In this document: positions 46,524-56,129 of the stretch, piece after piece
Layout of the letters: each line of letters starts with the position of its first letter
Position numbering within the stretch: position 1 is the first letter of the stretch
Assembly: GCA_035999365.1 (NCBI GenBank)
Contig: DASYGT010000011.1
Span: 36,113-100,112, forward strand
Direction of reading: 5' to 3'
Length of the DNA: 64,000 nt
Source of the DNA: DASYGT01 sp035999365
GTDB lineage: Bacteria; Actinomycetota; Actinomycetes; Mycobacteriales; Jatrophihabitantaceae
Translations under genes and position numbers: made by a program
The notes under the pieces: model-generated
What the model was told of the DNA's origin: nothing
Databases searched by the model: none
What the model saw: only the letters and a program-made list of their open reading frames with translations

Positions 46524-47219
46524 TCACGCCTCCGCGTCAGGTGCGTCGTCCTCGGCGAACAGGCCGGTTCGCACGGGGATGGGCGCCACGACTCCGGGGG
46601 CGCCGATGTTGTGGGCGCGCAGTCGCCACAGGCGGGTCGGGCCGCCGGCGCCCTCGTGCACCTGCTCACCCAGCTCGGACCAATGGCAGTTCGCCAATGG
46701 CCCCAGTACATGGACGTCCTGCGGTGTGCCGAGCAACGCCGCGCAGAGTGCCATCGCCGTCGCGCTGTGCGTCACCAGAACGGCGGTCGCGACCTCGGGA
46801 AGATCCTCGAACGCGGCGAGGGCACGGCCGGCCACCTCGCCACGGTTCTCGCCGCCACGGCGGCTGACATCGCGCCCGGCGACCCAGTCCGCGTACTCGT
46901 CCGGGTACTTCTGCTGTACCTCGTCGCGGGTCAGACCTTCCCAATGTCCCAGCGATCGTTCGCGTAACCGGGGCTCGGATCGCACGGGGAGGCCGGCGAT
47001 CGCACCGATCGGCACCGCGGTCTGCATCGCCCGAGCAGCATCCGAGCTCACCAGCAGGTCCGGATCCAGGGCGGCGATCAACGCCGCCACCTGGTAGGCC
47101 TGCGCACGTCCGACATCGTCGAGCGGCGGATCGGCCTGACCCTGGAAGCGCCGTTCGGCGTTCCAGGCGGTGCGACCGTGTCGTAGGAGGATGACGCGGC
47201 GCGACGAACCGTCAGGCAT
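46524..47219 (-). CDS. Histidine phosphatase family protein (GpgP-like)
   Basis: 231 residues from ATG 47219, overlapping the end of rsfS by eight bases. Catalytic RHG at residues 13-15 (ILLRHGRTAWN), a second His in VTHSATAMAL and the RERSLGHWEGL motif are all present. In M. tuberculosis the gene right after rsfS (Rv2419c) is glucosyl-3-phosphoglycerate phosphatase, GpgP, of methylglucose lipopolysaccharide synthesis; position suggests the same here, but a generic phosphoglycerate mutase-like phosphatase cannot be excluded. Confidence 0.88.
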   Translation of the reverse strand: MPDGSSRRVILLRHGRTAWNAERRFQGQADPPLDDVGRAQAYQVAALIAALDPDLLVSSDAARAMQTAVPIGAIAGLPVRSEPRLRERSLGHWEGLTRDEVQQKYPDEYADWVAGRDVSRRGGENRGEVAGRALAAFEDLPEVATAVLVTHSATAMALCAALLGTPQDVHVLGPLANCHWSELGEQVHEGAGGPTRLWRLRAHNIGAPGVVAPIPVRTGLFAEDDAPDAEA

Positions 47220-47595
47220 CGCGGCTGCGTACTGCGGGTTCCTCTTCGTACGGAATGAACGGGCAGTCCTTCCACAACCGTTCGAGGGAGTAGAAGACCC
47301 GTTCCTCGGCATGCTGCACGTGCACGACGATGTCGGCGTAGTCGAGAAGCACCCAGCGCCCATCGCGGCGGCCTTCACGCCGCAGCGGCTTGGCGCCGGC
47401 CCGGCGCAGCTGCTCTTCGACCTCCTCGACGATCGCCTCGACCTGCCGTTCGTTATTGCCGGTGGCGATGACGAAGATGTCTGTGATGGCGAGCCGTTCG
47501 CTGACATCGATGAGCACGATGTCCGTGGCGAGCTTGTCTGACGCCGCGCTCGCGGCGACGAGCGCCAGCTCGCGGGAATGTTCGGAAGCCGTCAC
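47212..47595 (-). CDS. rsfS: Ribosomal silencing factor RsfS
   Basis: 127 residues. DIVLIDVSERLAITDIFVIA and the GDG-like RRDGRWVLLDYADIVVHVQ are characteristic. RsfS binds L14 on the 50S subunit and blocks subunit joining when nutrients are low. Downstream of nadD by 11 bases and overlapping the phosphatase gene by eight; nadD-rsfS-gpgP order is conserved in actinobacteria. Confidence 0.95.
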   Translation of the reverse strand: MTASEHSRELALVAASAASDKLATDIVLIDVSERLAITDIFVIATGNNERQVEAIVEEVEEQLRRAGAKPLRREGRRDGRWVLLDYADIVVHVQHAEERVFYSLERLWKDCPFIPYEEEPAVRSRDA

Positions 47596-47606
47596 AACAA
47601 GCGAGT

Positions 47607-48200
47607 CTACGTGGCTTGCAGGTACAGGCTGTGCTTGCTGATGTACTGCACGACCCCGTCGGGCACCAGATACCAGACGGGCCGGTGGGCACGGACCCGG
47701 TCGCGACAGTCGCTCGACGAGATCGCCATGGCCGGAACGTCGAGCAACGTCACCGAATCAACGGGCAGATGCGCATCGCTGAGCTCGTACCCCGGCCGGG
47801 TGACGCCGACGAACCGGGCCAGTCGCAGCGCATCGGCAGCCTCATGCCAGGAAAGGATCTGCGACAGCGCATCGGCACCAGTGATGAAGAACAACTCTGC
47901 GCCCGGGCGCTGAGCGCCGATGTCACGGATCGTGTCGATGGTGTACGTGGGACCGGCTCGATCGATGTCGACCCGGCTCACCCAGAATCGAGGGTTGGAC
48001 GCGGTCGCGATCACCGCCATCAGGTAGCGATGTTCGGCCGGGCTGACGACTCGATGCGACTTCTGGTACGGCTCGCCGGTCGGCACGAAGATCACTTCGT
48101 CGAGATCGAAGAGCGCCTGGACCTCCGATGCAGCGACGAGGTGCCCATGGTGGATCGGGTCGAAGGTGCCGCCCATGATCCCGACTCGTCGAACACTCAC
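47607..48200 (-). CDS. nadD: Nicotinate-nucleotide adenylyltransferase
   Basis: 197 residues from GTG 48200 ([20 protein letters not shown]). The enzyme joins nicotinate mononucleotide with ATP to give deamido-NAD. The [11 protein letters not shown] and the C-terminal [11 protein letters not shown] (ISSTxIR-like) motifs are present. The frame is open far upstream through the fatty acyl-CoA reductase gene, but that is a shadow; the start is five bases after the preceding stop. Confidence 0.95.
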   Translation of the reverse strand: MSVRRVGIMGGTFDPIHHGHLVAASEVQALFDLDEVIFVPTGEPYQKSHRVVSPAEHRYLMAVIATASNPRFWVSRVDIDRAGPTYTIDTIRDIGAQRPGAELFFITGADALSQILSWHEAADALRLARFVGVTRPGYELSDAHLPVDSVTLLDVPAMAISSSDCRDRVRAHRPVWYLVPDGVVQYISKHSLYLQAT

Positions 48201-48205
48201 CCCGA

Positions 48206-50212
48206 TTACCAGTGAACGCCGCGGAGGATGTGAGCAAACGCGACACTCTCGGTCGAGGGTGTCTCGGCCTTGCCGGTGCGCTCGCCGCCACGAGCGGCCT
48301 TCGAGTCGGGGAACATCTTGTATCCCGCGTTGAGGATGACGTCCACACCACGGGGCGCGACCTGGTACGCGAGCTCGCCGAAGTTGCCGAGTGCGGTGCC
48401 GACCTTCTTCGGCTTGCGGATCATCGCCTTGCAGATCATGTCGGCCGCCTCGGCCGGGGTGATCGTCGGGAAGCGGTCGTACATCGTCGTGGGAGCGATC
48501 ATCGGAGTGCGCACGAGCGGCATATGGATGGTGGTCAGGTGCACACCGTCGTCGATGACCTCGGACGCGATGCAGCGCGAGAACGCATCGAGCGCGGCCT
48601 TCGACGCGACATAGGCCGAGAAGCGCGGGGTGTTGGTCTGCACGCCGATGGAGCTGATGTTGATGATGTGCCCGCCCTTGCGGCCATCCGGGCTCGGCTG
48701 TCGCATCACGGGGAGCAACGACAGGATCAGCCGCACCGCACCGAAATAGTTCAGCTGCATCGTTCGCTCGAAGTCGTGGAACCGGTCGTAGGACAGCGTG
48801 ATCGATCGCCGAATGGAGCGGCCGGCGTTGTTCACGAGGACGTCGACGCGGCCGTGCTCGTCCAGCACTTCCTTGGCCATGCGTTCGATGTCGGTCATGT
48901 CCGACAGGTCGCAGCGGTGTACGTAGGCGATACCGCCGAGATCCTCGATCTCCTGCCGCGTCTGCTCGAGCTTCTCGGCGGTGCGCGCGACCAGGATCAC
49001 CTGCGCTCCGGCGGCGCCGACCCGCAGTGCAGTCGCCCGCCCGATTCCCGAGGAGGCGCCGGTGATCATCACAGTGCGCCCCTTGATCGCGCGGGCAAGG
49101 GAGCGGTCCTTCCGGCGGTCCGGGCTGTAGTTGCGCTCCCAGTACTCCCAGAGGTGCTGGGCGTAGGTCGACAGCGGCGGCACCGCGATCCCGGATCCGG
49201 CCAGCGCCTGCTGTGTCTTGGTCGAGTCGAAATGGGTGGGGTAGGTCAGGTAGGCGAACATCTCGCGCGGGATGCCCAATTCGGCGAGCACGAGGTCGGT
49301 GACCTGCTTGGCGCCCGGCAGATGTGCGACCATCGATCCCACCCGAACCGGCAGCGCGTCGAGCATTCTGGCGTCGAGGTTCATCGCTGGGCCGGGGGCG
49401 TGCGCGGCCTTCGTCAGAACCTTGATCAGGCCGGCGACGGTGAGCGGACCCGGATCGGTCAGGTGGAAGGCCTGCCCGTCGAGCCCCGGCTGGTGTGCGA
49501 GGTAGTCCATCGCCTTCGCGATGAAGTCCACCGGCACGATGTTGATCTCGCCGCCCTCGATGCCGACACCGCGGAACCACGCCGGGACCGCGCCGCGCAG
49601 CCGCTGGATGGCACGGAAGAAGTAGTACGGGCCGTCGATCTTGTCGATCTCGCCGGTCTCGGAATGGCCGACGACGATCGCCGGCCGGTACACCCGCCAC
49701 GGCACGTGACACTCGTTGCGGACCACGCCTTCGGACTCGTGCTTCGTCGAGTAGTAGGGGTTGTGCTCGACATCCTGCGCCTCGTCGAACATGTCCTCAG
49801 TGAAGGTGCCGCGATACAAACCTGCCGCGGCGATCGAACTGGCCAGGTGGAAGTGACCGGCGTGCAGTGCCTCCGCGAGCTGCACCGCATGCCGAGTGCC
49901 CTCGACGTTCGCCACCCGCTGGCTGTCGGCGTCGGCGGTGAGGTCGTAGATCGCGGCGAGGTGGAAGAAGTGGTCGATCGTGCCATTCAGCCGCTCGATC
50001 TCCTCGCCGTCGACGCCGAGCCGCTCCTTCGACAGGTCCCCGACCACGGCGACGACACGCTTGTCGTCTGTGCCCAGTCGCGCGCGCAGCTCGTCCAATT
50101 TGTCCAGCGAACTGGCCCGGCACAGTACGTAGATCGTCCCCTCGCGCTTGAGCAGCTCGGCCATCAGGAATCGCCCGATGAAGCCGGTCGCGCCCGTCAC
50201 GAAGTAAGCCAT
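48206..50212 (-). CDS. Two-domain fatty acyl-CoA reductase (AcrA1-like SDR fusion)
   Basis: 668 residues made of two Rossmann units. The N-terminal part (about 1-370) is an extended SDR/male-sterility-type reductase with GATGFIGR (7-14), Y-Y-S-T-K and [14 protein letters not shown]. The C-terminal part (about 380-640) is a classical SDR with [23 protein letters not shown] and Y-V-A-S-K. Mycobacterial AcrA1/FcrA1 (Rv3391) has this architecture and reduces fatty acyl-CoA to aldehyde or alcohol for waxes. Substrate length here is unknown. Located between UbiA and nadD, not a mycobacterial position. Confidence 0.85.
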   Translation of the reverse strand: MAYFVTGATGFIGRFLMAELLKREGTIYVLCRASSLDKLDELRARLGTDDKRVVAVVGDLSKERLGVDGEEIERLNGTIDHFFHLAAIYDLTADADSQRVANVEGTRHAVQLAEALHAGHFHLASSIAAAGLYRGTFTEDMFDEAQDVEHNPYYSTKHESEGVVRNECHVPWRVYRPAIVVGHSETGEIDKIDGPYYFFRAIQRLRGAVPAWFRGVGIEGGEINIVPVDFIAKAMDYLAHQPGLDGQAFHLTDPGPLTVAGLIKVLTKAAHAPGPAMNLDARMLDALPVRVGSMVAHLPGAKQVTDLVLAELGIPREMFAYLTYPTHFDSTKTQQALAGSGIAVPPLSTYAQHLWEYWERNYSPDRRKDRSLARAIKGRTVMITGASSGIGRATALRVGAAGAQVILVARTAEKLEQTRQEIEDLGGIAYVHRCDLSDMTDIERMAKEVLDEHGRVDVLVNNAGRSIRRSITLSYDRFHDFERTMQLNYFGAVRLILSLLPVMRQPSPDGRKGGHIINISSIGVQTNTPRFSAYVASKAALDAFSRCIASEVIDDGVHLTTIHMPLVRTPMIAPTTMYDRFPTITPAEAADMICKAMIRKPKKVGTALGNFGELAYQVAPRGVDVILNAGYKMFPDSKAARGGERTGKAETPSTESVAFAHILRGVHW

Positions 50213-50326
50213 GTGGTGCCCCCGCCGAAGATGAGGAGAGTAGGAGTTACCCCGAAGTGTCGTGCACCGGCCCTGGATTCACCAACCGGCCTGCTGCGGG
50301 CATGAGAGCCCCTGCCGGTTCCGCCC

Positions 50327-51373
50327 TCACCCGATCCGGACGGACGGCACCACAGCACCAACGGCCAGGCCCACGATGTACAGCCAGCCGAAGGCACGAT
50401 TGTGGACGAGGCACACGCGGTGATACCACAGCGGCCACCCGACGTAGCCCGGCGGAGCCTCGGTCGGGGCAGGACGGGCCATCACCCGCAAGGCGCGCAA
50501 TGCCCGCGGGCCGGCGACCAGGACGACCAGCGCGAACGGCGTCAGCGCGCCGGTGAGCACCGTGATCACGGTGACGACGTACATGCCCGCGACGACGCTC
50601 GTATTGAGCAGCCGTGCCCTGCGCTCGCCGAGCAGAACCGGGAGCGTGCGCTGCTGGTGCGATGTGTCGAACGAGCGCTGATCGATGTGCTTGCCGACGA
50701 GGATCGAGGCGACGCCGAGACCGACCGGTATCGACACCACGAAGGCCTCGCCCGACCACTGCCCGGTAATGACGTAGTAGCCGCCACCGATCATCAACGG
50801 ACCCCACACCGCAAAGGCGGCCACCTCGCCCAGCCCGAGCTCCTTGAGCGCTCGCGGCGCAGCGTCATAGGCATACAGCAGGACTGCACCGACGGCGGCA
50901 AGCAGGAGTGCGTCCCACCCGCGTAGCGCGACGAAGTACCCCCCGATCGCGACGGCGACTGCGGCAAGCAAGCCCAGACCGACCGCCAGCAGTCGTGGCG
51001 TCACGGCACCGCTGGCGATCGGGTGCAATGTGTATCGCCGGCGGGGTGAGTCCTCGGTGTCGTGGCCGCGCCGATAACCGAAGTAGTCGTTGCTCAGATT
51101 GCTGATCGCATGCAGAACGACATAGCCGAGCAGGACCAGAGCGAAGGGAACCGTCTCGAAGCGCCGATGCGTGGCCGCGAGCAGGCCGGCGATCACGGCG
51201 GACTGAGCGGAGATCACCAGGATCACGCTGCGCGAGGCATACAGGAACCGCGTGACGGGGTCGAGGTGTGCGAACTCCTCGGCCCGCGGCGGGTAGAACC
51301 CGGTGAAAGCCCCGACCCAGGCGAACGGCCCGTGCCGCGGTTGGACTCCTGCTGGCGGAGCGGCCTTCGTCAT
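50327..51373 (-). CDS. UbiA family prenyltransferase
   Basis: 348 residues with about nine hydrophobic segments. The first Asp-rich motif is SNLSNDYFGYRRGHDTED (Asn95, Asp96, Asp105), and the second is DQRSFDTSHQQRTLP. UbiA proteins transfer polyprenyl groups to aromatic or sugar acceptors in the membrane; the closest well-known type in actinobacteria is MenA, but the short N-terminal FTGFYPPR extension and the context do not allow a choice. A GGGAGAG ribosome site is present. It lies upstream of the acyl-CoA reductase gene on the same strand (114 bases apart). Confidence 0.85.
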   Translation of the reverse strand: MTKAAPPAGVQPRHGPFAWVGAFTGFYPPRAEEFAHLDPVTRFLYASRSVILVISAQSAVIAGLLAATHRRFETVPFALVLLGYVVLHAISNLSNDYFGYRRGHDTEDSPRRRYTLHPIASGAVTPRLLAVGLGLLAAVAVAIGGYFVALRGWDALLLAAVGAVLLYAYDAAPRALKELGLGEVAAFAVWGPLMIGGGYYVITGQWSGEAFVVSIPVGLGVASILVGKHIDQRSFDTSHQQRTLPVLLGERRARLLNTSVVAGMYVVTVITVLTGALTPFALVVLVAGPRALRALRVMARPAPTEAPPGYVGWPLWYHRVCLVHNRAFGWLYIVGLAVGAVVPSVRIG

Positions 51374-51426
51374 GCTCGTGCTCTCCCGTTCTCTGTGATC
51401 GACAGCGGCCGATCAGCGCCGCGGGG

Positions 51427-52689
51427 TCAGCGGATCTGTCCCGTACCGGTAACTACCCATTGTGTGGACGTCAACTCGGTCAGCCCCATAGGGCCACGAG
51501 CGTGCAGCTTCTGGGTCGAGATGCCGATCTCGGCGCCGAACCCGAACTCGCCACCGTCGGTGAAGCGTGTCGACGCGTTCACCATCACAGCCGCGGAGTC
51601 CACGCGCGAAACGAAGCGATGAGCCGTCTCGATGTCACGCGTGACGATGGCTTCCGTGTGGCCCGACGACCATGTACGGATGTGATCGATTGCCTCGTCG
51701 ACGTCAGCGACGACCTTCGCCGCGATGTCGAGCGACAGGTATTCGCTCGCCCAGTCCTCGTCAGTTGCCGGGCGGACGTCGCGCAGTCGAGCGAAGTGCT
51801 CGTCACCGTGCACAATGACGCCGCAGGTCTGCAGTGCCGAGGTGATCCGCGGCAGGAACGCGTCGGCAATGGCCGCGTGCACCAGCAGCGTCTCGGCCGA
51901 ATTACACACACTGACGCGTGACGTCTTCGAATTCACGACAATACGTTCGGCCATGTCGAGGTCGGCGGTTTCGTCGACGTAGACGTGCACGTTGCCGACT
52001 CCGGTCTCGATCACGGGAACCGTCGCGTTCGCTACGACATAGTCGATGAGGCCGGCGCCGCCGCGAGGAATGATCAGGTCCACCAGCCCGCGAGCGCGCA
52101 GCAGGTGCCCGACACTGGCCCGATCCGTGCCCGGAACGAGCTGAACCGCATCGCGAGGCAGACCCGCCTTCTCTGCGGCTCCCGCCATCACCTCGACCAG
52201 GACCTGGTTGGAGTTGTACGCCGAACCGGACCCGCGCAGCAGGGCAGCATTTCCACTCTTCAGGGCCAGACCCGCAGCATCGACCGTGACGTTGGGCCGT
52301 GCCTCGTAGATCATCGCGATCACCCCGAACGGCACCCGCAGCTGCCTGATCTCGAGACCGTTCGGCTGCGTGTACCCGCGCAGCACCTCGCCGATCGGAT
52401 CGGGCAGGGCTGCGACATTGCGCAGCCCCTGCGCCATCGCCTCGACCCGGGCGTCGTCAAGCGTGAGACGGTCGATCAGTCCGTCTGTCAGGCCGTCGGC
52501 GTGGCCGGCGTCGACGTCGCGGCGGTTCGCAACAAGCACGGCGTTGGTCGCGTCGAGCAGTGCGTCGGCCATCGCCTCCAGCGCGGCGTCCTTTGCCGAG
52601 CGGGTGAGCGGGGCGAGCTCTGCCGCGGCGGCGCGCGCACGCGCTGCCACGGCACGGATGTCGGCCTCGGACGCAGCCGTTTCGGTCAT
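51427..52689 (-). CDS. proA: Glutamate-5-semialdehyde dehydrogenase (gamma-glutamyl phosphate reductase)
   Basis: 420 residues from ATG 52689. Second step of proline synthesis, NADPH-dependent reduction of glutamyl-5-phosphate. The active-site Cys is in [12 protein letters not shown]; cofactor-side motifs [14 protein letters not shown] and [14 protein letters not shown] are conserved. It follows proB by 13 bases, so the two steps are made from one transcript; no proline-responsive leader was seen. Confidence 0.97.
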   Translation of the reverse strand: MTETAASEADIRAVAARARAAAAELAPLTRSAKDAALEAMADALLDATNAVLVANRRDVDAGHADGLTDGLIDRLTLDDARVEAMAQGLRNVAALPDPIGEVLRGYTQPNGLEIRQLRVPFGVIAMIYEARPNVTVDAAGLALKSGNAALLRGSGSAYNSNQVLVEVMAGAAEKAGLPRDAVQLVPGTDRASVGHLLRARGLVDLIIPRGGAGLIDYVVANATVPVIETGVGNVHVYVDETADLDMAERIVVNSKTSRVSVCNSAETLLVHAAIADAFLPRITSALQTCGVIVHGDEHFARLRDVRPATDEDWASEYLSLDIAAKVVADVDEAIDHIRTWSSGHTEAIVTRDIETAHRFVSRVDSAAVMVNASTRFTDGGEFGFGAEIGISTQKLHARGPMGLTELTSTQWVVTGTGQIR

Positions 52690-52702
52690 CTTCTTAGCGT
52701 AC

Positions 52703-53794
52703 TTAGAGCAGCACGAGGTCGTCGCGATGGACGATTTCGCGACGGAACTCGACCGGCAGGTCGGCACTCTTGTGGCCGAGCAACGCGGGCAGGTCTGCTG
52801 CGTCGAAACCGACCAGCCCCCGCGCAATCACGGCATCGTCCGGGCCGACGAGTTCAATGGGGTCACCGGAATCGAAATCACCCTCGACACCGGTGACGCC
52901 TGCCGCGAGCAGCGACGCACCGCGTTCGCGCAGCGCCGCGACGGCTCCCGCGTCCAATTTCAGCCGCCCGCGTGGTGTCGTGGCGTGCCGTAGCCAGAAC
53001 AGCCGCGACGCGGTGCGATCTCCCGATGCGTGGAACAGCGTGCCGCCCCGCCCCGCGAAAGCGTCCGCGATTCGCACACTGTGGGCCAGCAGCACCGGGA
53101 TGCCTTCACTCGTCGCGACGGCCGCGGCATCGACCTTGGTGACCATCCCACCGGATCCGACATGGCTGCCCTTGCCGCTCACCGTCACGTCGGCCAGTTC
53201 GGCGAATGTGTTGATCTCGGTGATCAGCTCGGCACCAGCTGCGCCGGGAGAACCGCTGTACAGGCCGTCGACGTCGGACAGCAGCACCAGCGCGTCGGCA
53301 TGAACCAGATGGGCGACGAGGGCGGCGAGCCGGTCGTTGTCGCCGAACCTGATCTCGTGAGTAGCCACGGTGTCGTTCTCGTTGACAATGGGGATCACAC
53401 CGAAGGCGAGCAGCTTCTCCAGAGTCCGATCGGCGTTGCGGTAGTGGCCACGTCGGTGCAGGTCGTCAGCGGTGAGCAGAACCTGTCCAACGCGCAACCC
53501 GTAGCGCGCGAACGACGCCGCGTAGCGCTCGACGAGCAGCAACTGCCCGACGCTTGCCGCCGCCTGCTGCGTAGCGAGGTCACGGGGGCGAGCGGCGAGC
53601 CCCAACGGCCCGATTCCCGCCGCGATGGCACCGGAGGACACGAGCACGACCTGCTGCCCTGCGGCGTGGCGCCGTGCGATCGCTTCGACGATCGCATCCA
53701 GCCGCCCGGGGTCCAACCGGCCATCGGAGGTGAGCGATGACGATCCGACCTTCACGACGGTGCGCCGGGCAACGGCAACCGCGTCGCGACTCAT
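52703..53794 (-). CDS. proB: Glutamate 5-kinase
   Basis: 363 residues from ATG 53794. First step of proline synthesis, phosphorylating glutamate with ATP, feedback-inhibited by proline in the family. The amino acid kinase domain has [21 protein letters not shown] and [17 protein letters not shown]; the C-terminal PUA domain (about 275-360) is complete. The ATG overlaps the obgE stop (ATGA). Confidence 0.97.
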   Translation of the reverse strand: MSRDAVAVARRTVVKVGSSSLTSDGRLDPGRLDAIVEAIARRHAAGQQVVLVSSGAIAAGIGPLGLAARPRDLATQQAAASVGQLLLVERYAASFARYGLRVGQVLLTADDLHRRGHYRNADRTLEKLLAFGVIPIVNENDTVATHEIRFGDNDRLAALVAHLVHADALVLLSDVDGLYSGSPGAAGAELITEINTFAELADVTVSGKGSHVGSGGMVTKVDAAAVATSEGIPVLLAHSVRIADAFAGRGGTLFHASGDRTASRLFWLRHATTPRGRLKLDAGAVAALRERGASLLAAGVTGVEGDFDSGDPIELVGPDDAVIARGLVGFDAADLPALLGHKSADLPVEFRREIVHRDDLVLL

Positions 53795-55254
53795 TCGCCC
53801 GGCTCCTCGTCGTCCCACTCCCCGTCGTACTTCTCGTGCGCGCGCCGGGCCTTCTTCGCCGCCAGACGCTGGTCGGAACGGGCGCGGACGATCGGGTCGA
53901 TCCGTTCGTCCGATCCACGGCGCGACGGCGTGTAGTCCGACTCGTCGATGCCAGCAGTCGGTTCGAAGTCGAACGTCACGTCGCCGATCGTCACGGCCGC
54001 ACCCGGCTCGGCTCCGAGTCGCGCGAGCTCCTTCTCGACGCCGAGTCGCGCCAGCCGGTCGGCGAGATAGCCGACGGCCTCGTCGTTGTCGAATGCGGTC
54101 TGGCGCACCCACCGCTCGGGCTTCTCACCGCGAACGACGAACCCACCGGATTCGGCCGGGTCGGTGGCGACGGTGAAGCCCGCCTCGTCCACCGCTCGCG
54201 GATGCAGCACGATGCGCGCCGCAGCAGGGTCCGGCCGCGACGCTCGATCGGACTCGACCGCATCGGCCAGAGCGAACGTGAGCGCGCGCAGACCAGCATG
54301 GCTGACCGCTGACACCTCGAAGACCCGCAGGCCGCGCGCCTCCAGGTCAGGGCGCACGAGCGCGGCGAGGTCGGCCGCTTCCGGAACGTCGATCTTGTTC
54401 AGTGCCACGAGCCGTGGTTTGGCCAACAGCTCACCGAAGGTGCCCTCGTACTGAGCGAGTTCGGATTCGAGGGCGTCCAGATCGCTCAACGGATCACGAT
54501 CGGGTTCGAGCGTCGCGCAGTCGAGCACGTGCAGGAGAACCGCGCATCGTTCGATGTGGCGCAGGAAGTCCAGTCCCAGTCCCCGGCCCTGCGCCGCGCC
54601 CGGGATGAGCCCAGGAACATCCGCGATGGTGAACGTGGTGTCGCCGGAGCTGACGACACCGAGATTCGGGACGAGTGTGGTGAACGGGTAGTCAGCAATC
54701 TTGGGGCGAGCAGCCGACAGTGCAGCGATGAGCGATGACTTGCCGGCGCTGGGGAAGCCGACGAGCCCGACGTCGGCCACGCTCTTCAGCTCGAGGACCA
54801 GGTCACGTGCCTCTCCCGGCTCGCCGAGCAGGGCGAACCCGGGCGCCTTGCGTCGACGGGTGGCCAGTGCCGCGTTGCCGAGACCGCCGCGACCACCCTG
54901 CGCAGCGACGAAGCGGGTGCCCGTGCCGGTGAGGTCGACCAGCACCTCCCCCTGCTCGTCGAGCACGACGGTGCCATCTGGAACCCGCAGCTCGAGATCG
55001 CCGCCGGCGGCGCCGTTGCGATGACTTCCCGCGCCCTGCTTGCCGTTGCCTGCGCGCTGGTGCGGATGGTGATGGAAGTCGAGCAGCGTGTGCACATTCG
55101 AGTCGACGACCAGCACGACGTCGCCGCCGTTGCCGCCGTTGCCGCCGTCGGGTCCGCCGAGCGGCTTGAACTTCTCCCGATGGATGGACGCGACGCCGTG
55201 TCCGCCGTCGCCCGCTGCGAGGTGCAGCGTCACGCGGTCGATGAAACTCGCCAT
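53791..55254 (-). CDS. obgE: GTPase Obg
   Basis: 487 residues from ATG 55254, with GAGGAGG at the usual distance. Glycine-rich Obg domain with [17 protein letters not shown], GTPase domain with GFPSAGKSS (166-174), DVPGLI and NKID, and the Obg C-terminal domain. It acts in 50S maturation and growth control. The 5' region contains an 18-base tandem repeat ending at the ribosome site. A terminator hairpin separates it from rpmA upstream. Confidence 0.97.
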   Translation of the reverse strand: MASFIDRVTLHLAAGDGGHGVASIHREKFKPLGGPDGGNGGNGGDVVLVVDSNVHTLLDFHHHPHQRAGNGKQGAGSHRNGAAGGDLELRVPDGTVVLDEQGEVLVDLTGTGTRFVAAQGGRGGLGNAALATRRRKAPGFALLGEPGEARDLVLELKSVADVGLVGFPSAGKSSLIAALSAARPKIADYPFTTLVPNLGVVSSGDTTFTIADVPGLIPGAAQGRGLGLDFLRHIERCAVLLHVLDCATLEPDRDPLSDLDALESELAQYEGTFGELLAKPRLVALNKIDVPEAADLAALVRPDLEARGLRVFEVSAVSHAGLRALTFALADAVESDRASRPDPAAARIVLHPRAVDEAGFTVATDPAESGGFVVRGEKPERWVRQTAFDNDEAVGYLADRLARLGVEKELARLGAEPGAAVTIGDVTFDFEPTAGIDESDYTPSRRGSDERIDPIVRARSDQRLAAKKARRAHEKYDGEWDDEEPGE

Positions 55255-55270
55255 CGCCTGCACCTCCTCT

Positions 55271-55342
55271 GCGGTGACACGGAGCTTTGCGGTAACACGG
55301 AGCTTTGCGGTAACACGGAGCTTTGCCTTAACACGGAGAAAA
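55271..55342. repeat. 18-base tandem repeat in the obgE leader
   Basis: Plus-strand copies: GCGGTGACACGGAGCTTT (55271-55288), GCGGTAACACGGAGCTTT (55289-55306 and 55307-55324), and a diverged copy GCCTTAACACGGAGAAAA (55325-55342). The period of 18 bases is exact. The array lies between the rpmA terminator hairpin and the obgE ribosome site. Confidence 0.9.
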
Positions 55343-55372
55343 GGCGGGCCCGGATAGCCCGGACCCGCCTTG
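55339..55372 (-). terminator. Rho-independent terminator after rpmA
   Basis: On the complement strand an 11-base stem (GGCGGGTCCGG with CCGGGCCCGCC, one G-U pair) is followed by TTTT. It is placed about 20 bases behind the rpmA stop. Confidence 0.75.
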
Positions 55373-55393
55373 TTCTGATGCGGTTGTGAGGGC

Positions 55394-55651
55394 CTAGACC
55401 TCGGCCGGAACGATGTTGACGGTCTTGCGTCCACGCGAGACACCGAACCGCACGCTGCCATGGACGAGAGCGAACAGCGTGTCGTCGTCACCCCGGCCGA
55501 CGTTCGAGCCCGGGTGGAACTTGGTGCCGCGCTGGCGGACGAGAATCTCGCCCGCATTGACGACCTGGCCGCCGTAACGCTTTACCCCGAGGAACTGCGG
55601 ATTCGAATCGCGGCCGTTCCGGGAGCTGGACGCACCCTTCTTATGTGCCAT
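55394..55651 (-). CDS. rpmA: 50S ribosomal protein L27
   Basis: 85 residues: [20 protein letters not shown] is the conserved N-terminus reaching the peptidyl-transferase centre, and [20 protein letters not shown] follows. Normal length. Lies 13 bases downstream of rplU and before obgE in the conserved rplU-rpmA-obg order. Confidence 0.98.
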   Translation of the reverse strand: MAHKKGASSSRNGRDSNPQFLGVKRYGGQVVNAGEILVRQRGTKFHPGSNVGRGDDDTLFALVHGSVRFGVSRGRKTVNIVPAEV

Positions 55652-55664
55652 CTCTCGTTGCTCC

Positions 55665-55979
55665 TTACTTGCCGCTCTTGATGCCGGTGACCTTGACCTG
55701 GGTCAACTGCTGACGGTGACCCATGCGCTTGTGGTAGCCGGTCTTGTTCTTGTACTTGTGAATGCGGATCTTGGGGCCCTTGGTCTGCGCGAGCACCTCT
55801 GCGGTGACGGCGACCTTGGCCAGCTTGCCGGCGTCGTGCGTGACCGCAGCGCCGTCCACGAGCAGGATCGCCGACAGCGCGACCTCTGCTCCGGGCGCCG
55901 CGTCGAGCTTCTCGATCTCGATCACATCGCCCTCGGCGACCTTGTACTGCTTGCCGCCGGTCTTGACGATGGCATACAT
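55665..55979 (-). CDS. rplU: 50S ribosomal protein L21
   Basis: 104 residues from ATG 55979 ([18 protein letters not shown]), with AAGGAGA just upstream. [19 protein letters not shown] near the end is the conserved rRNA-binding loop. The 150-base region before it contains a perfect hairpin close to rne and a possible -10 (TAGATA), so it may have its own promoter. Confidence 0.98.
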   Translation of the reverse strand: MYAIVKTGGKQYKVAEGDVIEIEKLDAAPGAEVALSAILLVDGAAVTHDAGKLAKVAVTAEVLAQTKGPKIRIHKYKNKTGYHKRMGHRQQLTQVKVTGIKSGK

Positions 55980-56059
55980 CGCGGAGTGTCTCCTTGGATT
56001 TCGACTATCTACAGCGGGCGGGTGGGTGCCGAACCTGGACCCGATCGACGCCGTACGCA

Positions 56060-56089
56060 ACGACGGCCCACCGCACGATGGGCCGTCGT
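56060..56089 (-). terminator. Hairpin between rne and rplU
   Basis: An 11-base perfect inverted repeat (ACGACGGCCCA / TGGGCCGTCGT) with an eight-base loop lies about 40 bases behind the rne stop. It lacks a U tract, so it could be a weak terminator or a processing site. Confidence 0.5.
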
Positions 56090-56129
56090 CCAGATTACGG
56101 CACAGGCGGCAGCAGAGGCAAAGCGCCCG

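Noticed and set aside
48212..50305. 697-codon open frame on the plus strand across the acyl-CoA reductase gene
   Set aside because: Antisense to a gene with two intact Rossmann domains; its own translation is His/Arg/Val-rich with no motif.
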